The notes beneath the pieces are model-generated. The model worked only from the letters and a program-made list of their open reading frames with translations, had not been told where the DNA came from and did not search any database. Below are positions 1 to 11,539 of a stretch of DNA of 64,000 nucleotides, in pieces. Made by a program: the position numbers and the translations under genes. The stretch comes from Adiantum capillus-veneris. Its lineage: Eukaryota; Streptophyta; Polypodiopsida; Polypodiales; Pteridaceae. Every line of letters starts with the position of its first letter. Within the stretch, counting starts at the first letter, position 1. The stretch lies in the NCBI GenBank assembly GCA_014529385.2, contig CM043945.1:143476741-143540740 (forward strand), in the 5' to 3' direction.

Positions 1-392
1 AAAAGGAATAAAGATTAGACAATCTTGAAGAATCCGACCAAAATAGATAAAAGCATATTTTGTGAATTTTTGAAATTTGATGGGTATTTTGGGAATTTCC
101 ACAAATCGGAAGGGTGTCCATGATAGCCTTGGTGTTGGCTCTCGAGAACGGCAAGGTGTCAACCTCCACAAGTATGTAGACGTTGTGTGCGTCCTCTAGC
201 ATCCAATCGATTTGCACGGCGTGCATGTGCGTGCGCACGCACACACACACACACATGCCTGAACGACCTGTGAAAATTGTAAGGTGGGCTATCCCCAATG
301 GTAGAGAAAGAGAGAGTGAGTTTGAATTTGGAACTAAAAGCTGCAACCTGCACCGACGCAGGCTAGAGAGAGAGAGCGCAAGCGACCAACAA

Positions 393-394
<2 letters not shown>

Positions 395-482
<88 letters not shown>
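395..482. repeat. (GA)n microsatellite
   Basis: About 44 almost uninterrupted GA units. A shorter interrupted GA tract lies just upstream (300-376), and a short CA tract lies at 239-254. Confidence 0.95.
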
Positions 483-483
<1 letters not shown>

Positions 484-716
484 AGAAATGTTGCCACTAC
501 ATGTTCATCATCTTCTTCTAAGGTGTGCAAACTCAAAGCTGATGGCGCAGCTACGCATGGAGCTACGTGCCACTCTCAAGATCCGGACTGCAACGACCTG
601 TAATTTCTTAGCAATGACTGCATTGTGGTGTACGCACTTCAATCCCTGCTCACCACTCGCTCCCCCTTCTTCCACGCCACTATTCTTGAGAGAGGTTGCA
701 GTTTCCTCTAAATCCT

Positions 717-718
<2 letters not shown>

Positions 719-770
<52 letters not shown>
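719..770. repeat. (CA)n microsatellite
   Basis: About 26 uninterrupted CA units. Confidence 0.95.
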
Positions 771-772
<2 letters not shown>

Positions 773-1845
773 TTGCAGGTTCCATTGCATGAGGAGATAA
801 AGATAAAATTGAATATTAACATGGAAGTAACAATGTTAGCAAAAGTGGACGGGGCAATTGCAAAGCTGATGGTGATTGTGATTGTAGCGATGGTGGGTAG
901 ATTGTGTAAATGGAGGAAGGTAACAACAATGGAAGCACATGGCTATGAGGCAGATGTAATGTTGTGTTGCTGAGGAACCATTCAACATATTGACAGCTCG
1001 AGATGGGGATTTTGCTGTATTAAATTTGACAATGGGCCCAGGGTTGTTGTTGGCAATGGGTCTTTGCAAATTTTAGGGATGGTAAAAAAGGTAGAGGGTT
1101 TTCTTGTCTGTGATTGTGTGACAACGTTGAAAGGTAAGAGACTCTTTCTCTAAAATTTGTCCATAGATTGTGGTGTTGATGATGAGTCAATCGTAGTTTG
1201 GTGAAGAATCCCACAATGAGCGAATGCTTGATATCCACAGCCGCAAAATCGTGATGTTGATGTGCACACATTTAGCTTTGATGTGGAAGAAGGGGCCAAC
1301 GGTGATGGCATGCAAGGATATGGATAAGCATCCACATGGATTTTACTAGCGACCCTTTTGCAGCCCACGACCCGGAAGAGGCCCAACATAGCAAGAGGAG
1401 CAGTAACGTTGGGAAGGTAACAGATACCCGGAATGGACATGGCATACTAGATGGTGTGGTGCCTTAGTAGGCAGCGCTGAAGGTAAGAATCCCCTGTGAG
1501 CTTAAGAGGCCTGCCATTTTGAGGTGGCGGATGCAAAGAGGATGCACAATCTCTCCAACAATGTAGGGCAAAGAAGGCAACAAGGGGTGCTCTTCATGGT
1601 TGATGAGGGCCAGTTGGGGGGTGCCCAAGAATGTGCAATAAATTTGTATGAAAACATAGACTAGAAAGATTGAGAACCTGCACCACCATGAGATTCTTTG
1701 AGCGAGTGGCACACCCACGAGGGATGCATCCACCTCCCTTGCAAGAAAATTTGTCTCCAACACCAGGAAGAAAGACCTCAGAGCCACGACCAACAAGTAG
1801 AAGGCTGTAGGTTCTTTGCGGATGCCATTGTCCATTCTGTCAAGC

Positions 1846-1849
<4 letters not shown>

Positions 1850-1918
<69 letters not shown>
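1850..1918. repeat. (GA)n microsatellite
   Basis: About 34 uninterrupted GA units. Confidence 0.95.
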
Positions 1919-1922
<4 letters not shown>

Positions 1923-3235
1923 CAGGTGGCCAAGCTGAGAGAGAGGAAGCCGCAGTTACCCTGCTTCAATTTTGAATGCAGGCTTACGTCTTTCATCTAA
2001 AGCTTCCATCGTAGAACATCCATCGCAGCACCAAACGAAGCACACATTCATGCCACGACCCCTGATTATACAGAGGACCATGTAATGCAGGGCATTTGAT
2101 TGGGCGCCCACAAGCGCAGGGTGCTGATGCAGGCGCATTTTATTCAACATTGTGGAGGCTTGTAGCTGAGCATGAAGATCATCGAAGGCTTGCAAGGCCT
2201 CTGCTAATTTACGGCTCCTAGACACAATTGCATGCCCTTGAAGCCTCTTAGGCACTATGGAGGCAGTCATGTCCAAATTCTTGAAGCGCGGACTGCCAGT
2301 GTTTTGCACATGGCAGGTTACAAGCTCTTGCTGCAAGGATGAGAGGGTTGGGATCTTGGAAGGTGGGATGGGGTGCGGTGGGGGCAAGTGAGGGAAAGAC
2401 ACCGCCTTCGGCGGCACCGCTTTACTAGTTAGGTTTAACTAGTGAACGTTTCTATAGAGGGTTTGGAATGAGCAGCTCTAGAGTCCTAATCGAAGGGCCA
2501 CATGCTGGCAAATTGGGTTTCCTAGAAACAATTATCAATCTCCTTGGGTTTCCTAGAAACAAAATTAGTCAAGCTCCAAAAACCTATGAAATATATTTTG
2601 CGCTTGGTAGACTAAAGTTTTCAACTTCAAAGTTCAAACGCAGTAAAGAAATAGTCTACTTATTCTAATCTTTGTTGAGCCTGCGGATTTGACAAGTTTG
2701 TCAAAGAACTGGAAAAAGAACCCGTTTTCTTTGGAAGTATGCAAAACTGGTCACGGGTGCCAGCTCAGAGAAAACCAGGAGGTAAATATTATCGATTACT
2801 TTAATTTAGAGTGTTAAGCGAGCTAAGAGAGAGGCCTGTACTCCTGTGGGTTGTCATTAATTATGCTTAATTACATTACTAAAAAAATTGTGCCTAACTA
2901 CACGAGGTTAGTGGGTGGATTAGTGAGGTTATGTTCAATCTGGTGGACAATTAGTTTGCTAATCCGATTATTAGAGATTCGAGACTGTGAGAGTCATTCC
3001 TTCTTGACGATTGGGTTGAGCTGTTGCGTCATTCGCTGATTTGAAGTTTTCAATGTGCAACGATTATAATATAGTGCTCGTCCTGGCCCACTAATTATAA
3101 CTACACTCTCCTCGTGACTCATGCCAATGAGCTACTACTCAGCAGTACCTACAATGATCCCCAAAAATCCTCGATTTTTATTTACGTATGTCTGAAAGGC
3201 CCACATCCCAGGCTCTGCCAGCAGCGCTCCCAACT

Positions 3236-3246
3236 TCATATATTTG
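3236..3246 (+). promoter_or_regulatory. Possible TATA box of the STP gene
   Basis: CATATATTTG lies about 150 bp upstream of the chosen ATG at 3395, a normal distance for a plant TATA element plus a 5' leader of roughly 120 nt. It is supported only by sequence and position. Confidence 0.25.
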
Positions 3247-3394
3247 TAGTTTAACCACTTTCTAAGCTTACTTACTCAGAGATCCAACACCTTAATTACT
3301 TCCATTAAGCTTGCTTACTGAGTGAGGCAGGATGGCTGTTTAATGATTTTAGCAGACAGTTGACGTGCTAGTAGGCGTAGGCGCAACACCAAAC

Positions 3395-5781
3395 ATGGCA
3401 ATTGGCAGTGCAGTAGAAGCAAACACAGCGCTGGCGCCCCTGCCGCCCCCGCCGGTTCGGATAACATCCTATGTGGTGTTCACATGCATTATGGCTGGCA
3501 GTGGCGGCCTCATGTATGGATATGATCTTGTTATTGCTGGTAATTATAATGCATCTTTCCCTCTCTGTTAATTGAGCTAGTCGGTTTTCTATTCATTGAA
3601 CTAATTAGCCCATAAGCACTTTTGTTAGTCTGGACTCAGTGCACTCTACTGCCCATTATCTTCAAAGACAAAACTGAATGCTGAAGGCTTGCAGATTCAT
3701 TATGCATACACTTACTCAACTAAGTACTTATTCTTACACAGATGATGCCTATTAAACATACATCCACACAGGATTGATTCATCAATGCAGGATTAATGCA
3801 AGATTAATTCAATGCTCATCTTTTCGGAGTAGGCAGTGCTGCATACGTACATAGATACACATGACTACCTATATGCACACATCTTCTCTTGTGGTCGTAT
3901 GACACCATGCTCTCCTCCTTTGTGCAGCTTGCAAAATATTTTTCTTATGGGGACTTAATGATCTCAAATTTACCGCATTGCACACATGCCTGCGAATGTG
4001 TTTACATCTGAATACACATACAAGCACACCATCAATCAGTATCAGCATGCATATAAATATGTTGTTGCTCTCCATTTTACCAGGAGGCATTTCAATTATG
4101 GATGATTTTCTGCTCAAATTCTATCCAAATGTGTACATGCATAAGAAGAATGCAAAGGAAGACAACTACTGCAGGTACAGCAACCAAGTCTTCCAGCTAT
4201 TCAGCTCCAGCCTTTATCTGGCAGCTTTGATCGCCACCTTTTTTGCATCCGTTATAAGCAAAAAGCTGGGAAGAAAGGTGACAATGTTAGGGGCAGGCAT
4301 GTTCTTTATTGTGGGGACGGTCATTGGCACCGGAGCACAAAACCTTGCCATGATCATTATTGGTCGGGCTCTTCTGGGATGTGGCCTTGGCTTCGCCAAC
4401 CAGGTAAACATACATACATACATACTTACAGCTTCCGAGTTTGACATTCTCATGTGGACAATGCATGATGGGCTATGATTTGGTGAATGCTCAGGTTAGT
4501 CTATAGTGAATGCTCAGATTCGTTTACAGTGTTTTGGTTCTTGCAGGCGGTGCCGGTGTACTTGTCCGAGATAGCGCCTCCAAGAATCAGAGGAGGCCTC
4601 AACATGCTTTTTGTGGTTTATGTGACCATAGGAATACTCTCAGGCAACATTGTGAACTACTTTGCAGCCAAGGTTCATCCATGGGGTTGGAGGCTCTCAT
4701 TGGGAATAGCAGGAATCCCAGCTCTTCTTCTCACACTCTGCAGTCTTATCATAGTAGAGACCCCCTCTTCCCTCATAGAGAGGGGCAAGCATGAGCAAGC
4801 AAGAAATGTGCTTCGCAGGATTCGAGGAACCACGGAAGTTTCCGCTGAGCTCGACGAGCTTATAGAGGCCTCTAGAAAGGCCCAGGTCAGTGGACACAGC
4901 TGGGAAAGCTTTAGAGAGTTGTTTTGTGAGAGAAGGCATAGAGGCGAGATGGTGGTGGCTTGCTTGCTACCCTTTTTCCAGCAGGTGGCCGGCAATGATG
5001 CCATCTTGTTCTATGGGACTTTCCTCTTCAAGCTCGCTGGCTTTGGTGATCAGGCATCCCTCTACTCAGCTATCATCACCGGCGTGTGTGCATTCCTGTC
5101 GTGCTCCTCGTCTACCCTCTTTGTCGATAGACTTGGCCGGCGTCCATTGCTTCTCTTTGGCTGTGCTTTGATGGCTTCCTCTCTGGTAAGCATATTTGAA
5201 GTTTCTTTTTCTTTAAATGTTCCAAATCTCTCTCAATCAGTTATGTATGATGTCTTCTCTCTCGCCAGACAATCGTTGGCAGCATCTTTGCGGCGACATT
5301 ACAGGGCAATGTGAAGAAGTTATCATCAGCAGAGAGTGTGACAGAGGTGGTGATGGTGTGTGTCTTTGTCATTGGCTTTGGGGTGTCACTAGGGCCACTT
5401 GCCTGGCTCATACCAAGCGAGATCCTCTCTCAAGATGTGCGGTCAGCTGGGCAAAGCATCACCGTCTTTGTCAACATGCTGTTCAAATTCATCATTGCAC
5501 AGACATTCTTGTCCATGTTGTGTACCTTCAAGTTTGGCATTTTCTATTTCTTTGCAGGCTGGAGTTTTGTGATTGCCGCCTTCACCATATTGTTCTTGCC
5601 CGAGACGAAGCATGTTCCGTTATACAAGATGGAAACCTTGTGGCATGACCATTGGTTTTGGAAGAGAATTGTGGGCCCACCAGCACCTCCAAATTTCAGC
5701 TATACAGGTTCTTCTCCCCCATGTTGTGAACTATCCTCATCAAGGGACATGATTATTGGCAATAAACATTCAAAGGTATAG
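3395..5781 (+). CDS. STP-type monosaccharide/H+ symporter, four exons
   Basis: Predicted plasma-membrane hexose/proton symporter of the major facilitator superfamily, sugar porter family (plant STP class). Exons 3395-3539, 4084-4403, 4547-5185 and 5269-5781 have GT/AG borders, keep phase and give 538 residues, close to the usual 510-525. Visible signatures are the SKKLGRK loop between TM2 and TM3, ANQAVPVYLSE near residues 153-163, VDRLGRRP (348-355), PSEIL (417-421) and the C-terminal PETK (479-482). Cys78 in the extracellular lid and Cys452 sit where the disulfide-linked cysteines of Arabidopsis STP10 lie. The sugar-binding helix 7 motif reads QQVAGND (300-306) instead of the usual QQxTGIN, so sugar preference may differ. 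ATG 3395 is chosen because the frame opens upstream only with GTG. AATAAA at 5761 overlaps the end of the coding region. It appears intact and is likely the only functional gene here. Confidence 0.93.
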
Positions 5782-6272
5782 TGCTGGCATGTTACAAACA
5801 CTCGTTTATTGCTTTCTCTAAAGCAAGATAGTCCCGCATAATCTCCTTGTTGAGATAGTTAAGCTTCAAGAAAAAATCACCGAGCAGCAACTGATCTCAT
5901 CTGGCTGAGGTATGAGATGTAAAGAGATGTTTCTTATATAGAAAAAACTACACTCTTTAGCATTGACCTCTCCATTCAAGGAGGGTAAGCTTCAAAATTT
6001 GGTTTGTGATTCCCTATTGAGTACCACAACCCTTGAGAGTTTTACTTGGAGCTGTATAGGGTATTAGAGGGCACTCTTTAGTTGTATTGGCATCCATGAT
6101 GAATTACTCACTTGAAAATGTGTGGACAATCTTGCAAAGCTATAACCACGGAGCCACCCCCACCCTTCAAACCTACTCAATTTACTCAATCCTGAATTCT
6201 TTGAAGTGAAATTACTCTAGAAACTTCCACAGTTGATTTTATAATGAAAAAAATTCTTTTCCGGTCAGAGTA

Positions 6273-6303
<31 letters not shown>

Positions 6304-6329
6304 GTGAGTTTGTGGCATACATGCAATTT
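5782..6329. other. 3' flank of the STP gene
   Basis: Presumed 3' UTR and intergenic DNA. A+T-rich, with no coding signal. It ends with a short TG/GA tract (about 6270-6304). Confidence 0.4.
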
Positions 6330-6780
6330 GTCTTGCCATTGTTGCATTGGCCACTCCGTCGTCTTCGGGTCTTCCTGTCTCGAATTCTAGAGCACTTTTG
6401 GTCTACTTCCTCCCAAGAAAAGGGCTTGCGATTGCCTGCTATGGATAAGTTGTGTACTCCAAAGCGTTGTGGTGGTCTGAATATTCTATATTTGTGTTCT
6501 CAAGTTACAGCAAGGAAGGCACCTTTGTTGTTGGATTGGTTGAGCAAAAACAGCCCTGGACGCAAATGTTTGTGTTTCTGTGCTCTCATGCGGTTTCTAC
6601 ACCAGCTTTTGGCCATTGGCAGCGGTTGTATTGCAAGGGCTACCCGTCTGTGGAGCTCCTAGCGCAACAAAATCTCCTTCCAGGGTTCCTCACATGGAAG
6701 AAGACCTCCAACAGTGAGGTTCCCAAGGAGGGCTCTACTCTGTTGTGTTGGATCGATGATCCCCCTCCCTCCCTAAGAGC
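6330..6780 (+). pseudogene. LINE remnant, region after the reverse transcriptase
   Basis: Two overlapping plus frames with a frameshift around 6450-6650 resemble the segment that follows the reverse transcriptase in plant non-LTR (LINE) elements. The recognisable stretch is KGLRLPAMDKLCTPKRCGGL, matching the usual pattern of a Trp/Asp-Lys-Leu-Cys-x-Pro-Lys block followed by GGL. The fragment is short and decayed, with no intact frame, target-site duplication or poly(A) tail seen. Assignment rests on this one conserved block and on the reverse-transcriptase fragment beside it. Confidence 0.5.
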
Positions 6781-7310
6781 AAGGTAGGGTGATGACCTAC
6801 CAGGAGACTTTGGACCAAGTTGACTGTGTCTCTCCTTACCCACAGAAAGTTCTTGATCAACCTGTCCAACTGGTTGATGCAAGAACTTGAGAAAAGACAG
6901 TAGGAAGTGTTGTACCACATGCAGACCAAGAGCACCCTGCTGGCCACAACAACCCTATGAACGAGAGATAATTGTACCAAGATCCAATAAAGCAGCTTCC
7001 TCTTGACGGCTAGAAGGGGGGAAAGAGTCTACTACTCTGGTGACAAGTCTATGCCAACCTGGCATCCCAAGTAGCAAACTGGCGTCCTTGGAGGGATTCA
7101 ACAAAAGCACTCTCTAGGCGATCAATCGGGCGTGGGAGCATCCCCAACCTAAAATGCCACTATCTTTTGTTCAATGCTCCCGAGACACAACAAAACACCT
7201 CCTAGGATTGCTCACACCTGTGCAAATTGGCCTCATAGCCCTCCAAAAACATGCATGAGTCATCAGCAAACTCAATGTTGTCGGAGTGCGTATTTTTTCG
7301 GGGTTGACCA
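6735..7310 (-). pseudogene. LINE reverse transcriptase remnant, opposite strand
   Basis: On the minus strand a degraded LINE reverse transcriptase can be followed from the FADDS catalytic motif (near 7270, the YADD box of other LINEs) to INQLDRLIKNFLW near 6780, the typical end of the RT domain. Stops and frameshifts interrupt it. It points toward, and slightly overlaps, the plus-strand post-RT fragment, so the two parts of what may be one LINE lie in inverted order. Confidence 0.55.
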
Positions 7311-8050
7311 CGAAAGCGTCAAGCTTTTGGTTGTAGATGGATAGTCAATGTAGCCTCAAATCAAGGGATACCAGTGCAGTTAGGACCGATTTAGTGTTAG
7401 TAAGAAGATATAGAGATGCTTATAGAGCAAGCGTAATGGAAAATCACGACTTGAAACACAAATAACATTGAAAAATAAGCTGAAAGTAGATATCGGTACT
7501 TATTGGTGATCACAACCAGTAGATGTGTCCAATAATTTGATATTTGAAACCTTGTAACAAATCAGTCCCATACGTCGTCGTCAGCATGCATGTTGATTTG
7601 CAAACCCTAATCAGAAATCCCCAACCCAATGGAAGCAATCTGCTCTATAGTTCCCACAAATTTTCCTTTCGCCCTCTGCCCGGTTGATTTCTGGCATGCT
7701 CTCTATCTTGCAGAACACGTCCCTTTTGCACACCCTTCTTGGTTGGTCTCAATTCCTCCTCCTATCTTGCTTTGTGGAAGAAAATAATTGTTTCCCTTGC
7801 TTGGTGAACCGATGCTAATTATGAGAGAGCCATAACCCTCCTTGCTTGCCCTGATTTGTCGAGGGAGATTTCTGTTGCTTGATTTCCACAGTTATGGGTT
7901 GTCTCAAGGTCTCAAAACCCTCCGCTTTGCGGTGGATTCCAAGTGAGAGAGAGAAAACTTGCTTGAAGCCGAGCTTATTATCTTGGCTTTACCGATGTCA
8001 AGTGAAAAAGCGAGAAACTCCTTCGCTTGATTTTCTCGTGGTTCAAATGT

Positions 8051-8098
<48 letters not shown>

Positions 8099-8470
8099 AC
8101 CTCCCTCCCCTTGCCTTCGCAAGCTCGAGAGAGCTTTGCCGTCCCTGAGAGCGAGCTTGGCACCTCCCATCTTCTCATCCCCCCTCTCTTCCTTTTTACC
8201 CCCGCTTCACAACACCTTCGAAAAACCCTCAAAATCTCCTTAAAGCAATCCCATTTTTTCCTCCACAACAGTCACGGAACCGTGATTGACGTGGCATAGG
8301 AACAATGTCGATGACATGGCAACCTGGCTTGTGACATGCATGAAATCTGTCGGGAGTTAGACCAGGGACTGCATGCTGAGCATCTTTCGCTTCTTGGTCG
8401 CCATTTTTCAAGGCCCATAGCCCCCCCCCCCCCCCCAAAACTATGGGTTATTTGGGCGGCCTTTGCCCCC
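7311..8470. other. Gene-free stretch with microsatellite and poly-C tract
   Basis: No convincing coding sequence. It contains a compound TG/GA microsatellite at 8048-8098 and a run of 16 C at 8421-8436. Plus-strand frames from 7879 are open partly because of the microsatellite and match no family I recognise. Confidence 0.4.
8048..8098. repeat. Compound (TG)n(AG)n microsatellite
   Basis: About 13 TG units pass directly into about 12 AG units. Similar TG-then-AG compound tracts recur at 34916-35015 and, as CT-then-CA, at 9938-10016. Confidence 0.9.
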
Positions 8471-8474
8471 TTAT

Positions 8475-8660
8475 TAATCATCACATTAAGTTTACATGTT
8501 GACCAATGCAGCACCAAGCATGCACCAATCTGTTTTGAGCAGCACTGACTGACAATATTACCGTGAATTTTGTTGCCCATATCAATGTCTTGGATGGTGT
8601 CACATGCCTTCAAGATGCAAGTATAAGTGATTATATATCTCAAGAGGTGCACACTCGCTT
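8475..8660 (-). pseudogene. PPR protein remnant
   Basis: The minus strand contains YTCILKACDTIQDIDMGNKI followed by HGNIVSQ. This is the helix-turn-helix wording of a pentatricopeptide repeat in the large PLS-type families of seed-free land plants, where tyrosine-x-cysteine-isoleucine-leucine-lysine-alanine-cysteine is very common. Such proteins bind organellar RNA, many as editing factors. Only one or two repeats survive. Upstream frames (8660-8960) have stops and are no longer clearly PPR. No start, transit peptide or E/DYW domain is seen. Confidence 0.5.
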
Positions 8661-8759
8661 CATATCAAGTGAAGACAGCTTAGAGCTTCCTACTTGCCCC
8701 TGTTCGGCAAATCCCATGATAAGTGCAGTGCTCTTTCATCGACCAAGTCAATGCTAAAG

Positions 8760-9933
8760 TACATATTAGGCATACTTATTGGCTAAAACATTGCCAAAGC
8801 AGCATATTAGGCCCGGATATCGACCACGATAGTTTCGAACACAATATTTGTTTCATTAAGTACATGCTTATAATCATCCAAAGTATTGACCCGCATGGCA
8901 TTTGGTACACACCAATGCAAATGCTCATCAAACTCTCAATGTGCTTTCGTAAAGGCACCACATTTGGTTTTCATATTGACTATGGTAATGCCGAGCATAG
9001 CCAGATATCAATGCACTGCAAGTGATGACATTGCGGACAAGATGCTCCTTAAATACTTTTTGCTCTATTAAGTGCACCATATTCTAGGACCTAATCGAAC
9101 CCCAAAATTCCCAGTTGGCACGTTGACCAAGGCAACCGAACCACTATAGAATTGACCCCCAATTAAACTTTAAGCGCTCATATCTTGGCTGATTGAGCTC
9201 CGATTAGCAAGTCAAAAAGACCAGCGCTCTCCACATGATAAGCACTTCAGACCCATGCACTCAAACCATCCCTGACCCTTCATTTGCAACCGCCGTATCC
9301 GGCCCGGGGGTCTGCAGACTGTCCAAGCTTCAAACTACCATAACTTTCTCACCAAAGCTCCAATTGACGAGCCGTAAAGACAGCCATAAAGAGTGTGTCG
9401 AGCACTACAATTATGGATTATAAAAACACATTTTGGCAGCATCACTACGTCTCTGCCTGTAGGTAGCAACCTTATTTTAATGGCCTCAAAGCTTGCATTT
9501 AGCATACATTCTATTATCTTGATGTCATAACATCTTTTGGCACAAATCATAATGTTGGCAAAACCTTGAAACTACATGCAGATTCACATGTTACACCCCG
9601 TGCCCGCAAAGCAACACGACAACGTCCTAGAGCTCCTCTCCCCAAATGGGTAGCTGTAGGCCACACAAACCAACCTCATGTGAAGTCAAAAACCCGCTCA
9701 TCGTCTCTGCGTAGAAAAGTACCAAGAAGGGGAAAGAGGATGCCCTATCGCATTGAGCACGTAAGCATGAACCATTCCCCTTGAACTCTTGCTAGAACGG
9801 TAGCAAAAAGTTGGTGTTCTCTTCAGGAGGAGGTGAGGCCTCTAGGTGTGGGAGTTTGTGAGGAATTGCAAGGGACATTGACTCGTTGAAGCTTAGTAGT
9901 TGATGGTAGAAACTTTAAGTGCAGCCATGGAAA

Positions 9934-10019
<86 letters not shown>

Positions 10020-10920
10020 CGCCTCACTGTAAAAAACAAGATATAAATGAAAATTTCAAACCTTATATCATATTTAATCATGGGTAGGATAAAAGGGTTT
10101 ATTGATACATTATGTGGCAGCTAACCTTTGTGGTCGAAACAAGCTATGGATTATCCTTTTGAATTGTAGCTTTGTGCTCACAATGATATATATATTTTAC
10201 CAAGTGGGACAAGCTGTGTATATAAATCTTCTTGGTTCATATTGAAACCAAGCGTAAACTCAACTTTTAGAGAAGGACAAATATATGTATGTTAAAAGGA
10301 TCAGAGTAATCTAAGAGCAGTAGAATGATAGGACGTGGCGATATAAGAATTTCCCGCTAAAGAGAAACACTAATTTTTGTTGGAAGTGGATTTTATAGAG
10401 ACATTAACTCTAATGGATCGTATAAAGTAAAAGGGATGAAAGTTTACTCTATCCGGCTTGTTCATTAAAGCAGGTAAGCAAGATGAGAGACTTCTAAGTA
10501 CTAGGCACAAAGAAAGACAAAGATTGGAAGAGAAAAGGGGAAAAAATTACAACATGCAACTCCCGCAAAAACTTGAACAAGACATAAGCAGTGTGATACA
10601 CCTTTTACTATCCAAGATTTTGATGCCAATTTGATGAAGGAGCAAAGAAAAGACATATATCCTTTAACACATTTCTTTAGCCATCAACAAGAAGGCTTTA
10701 TTGATAAGAGATGGTTATATAGAGCATATGAGAGTTTACAATGCTAAGTGTGAGGGCGAGAGTAGTCTGATAGTGTTCCCTTGGGCTTCTATGGAAAATG
10801 AAGTTTTCTCAAGGAAGTGATTGGGTGGTTAAGGCATAGCCTGATAGAGTGAAAATGTGATGCTCAAGTGAGGGAATAAAGGCCTTATTTATAGTGAAGT
10901 TGCCTCCTTAAGGAGAATAT
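8760..10920. other. Gene-free stretch
   Basis: No recognisable gene. Parts of 9080-9480 are worded like the untranslated leader of an LTR retrotransposon, but I find no matching LTR pair. The microsatellite at 9938-10016 is listed separately. Confidence 0.35.
9938..10016. repeat. Compound (CT)n(CA)n microsatellite
   Basis: About 22 CT units run directly into about 17 CA units. Confidence 0.95.
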
Positions 10921-11039
10921 ATTTGTTGGTAGCATTCAAAAAAGTGTCTAATCATTTGTGTTACAAGTATCAAAACCACATGAAGAATATGAGTTACACT
11001 TGTCTATTTGCTTCTCTAATCTTTCGTCTCAAAATATCT

Positions 11040-11480
11040 TTTGGTTTTGATTGTGATCATGGTTATGACAAAGATCAAGCTCATGCTTATGGTTATGGTT
11101 TTGAGTGTGGTTATCGACATGGATGTGTTTATTGTCATGGTTATAGATTTATGGTCGTGTTTATAGTTGTGATTTTGACAGTGGTCATGGCTATTATGAT
11201 AAAACTCAAGCCCATGGTTATGGTTACTGTTTTGGTTGTGGATATGGTTATGATTTATAAACAAGATTATGATTTTGGTTTAGGTTATGATTATGATCAT
11301 ATTTATGGTTATGATTTTGATTGTGGTTATGTTATGCCTATGACAATGATTATCACTTGGTTATGGTTATGTTCTTGACAATGGTTATGGTTGTGGTTAT
11401 AGTTTTAATTGCGGTTATGCCTTTGACAATGGTTATCGCTTTGGTTATGGTTATGGTTTGGGTTTTTTCTTTGATAATGG
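11040..11480 (+). repeat. Degenerate GGTTATG-type minisatellite
   Basis: For about 440 bp the plus strand is built from imperfect short units of the form GGTTATGG(T)TTTTG or GGTTATGACAATG, in loose 6-, 12- and 18-bp steps. All frames stay partly open because the unit length is a multiple of three, giving Gly-Tyr-rich or Val-Met-rich translations. I read it as a decayed simple repeat rather than a gene. It is not the plant telomere repeat. Confidence 0.75.
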
Positions 11481-11539
11481 CTATGGCTTTGCTTCATCTT
11501 TATGATTATGTGCTTAACATTTTTTTAATTCTTTTCTGA

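Larger units (their letters stand above)
1..3230. other. Microsatellite-rich region without recognised gene
   Basis: I see no recognisable gene here. Two minus-strand frames are moderately long: 1464-1835 (123 codons) and 1956-2417 (153 codons). Neither shows a domain, signal peptide or splice context I recognise. The longest frames through the dinucleotide tracts encode only Arg-Glu or Thr-His runs and are artefacts of the repeats. The stretch 2418-3230 is ordinary A+T-rich sequence that may be the distal upstream region of the sugar transporter gene. Confidence 0.5.

Noticed and set aside
183-521. Long frames through GA, CT and CA tracts (also 1698-2000, 26070-26360, 34156-34629, 34634-34843)
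   Set aside because: They consist of Arg-Glu, Ser-Leu or Thr-His dipeptide runs caused by dinucleotide repeats, with no flanking domain.
1464-2417. Protein-coding genes on the minus strand (123 and 153 codons)
   Set aside because: No recognisable motifs, no splice or promoter context, and the region is repeat-rich; recorded only as frames.
3365-3394. Upstream GTG start for the STP gene
   Set aside because: Nuclear plant genes start at ATG; the ATG at 3395 gives the expected N-terminal length.
9566-9784. Basic 72-codon plus-strand frame
   Set aside because: Arg/Lys-rich composition without a family match or context; likely chance.
11040-11480. Interstitial telomere repeat
   Set aside because: The units are GGTTATG-like and degenerate, not the plant TTTAGGG repeat.
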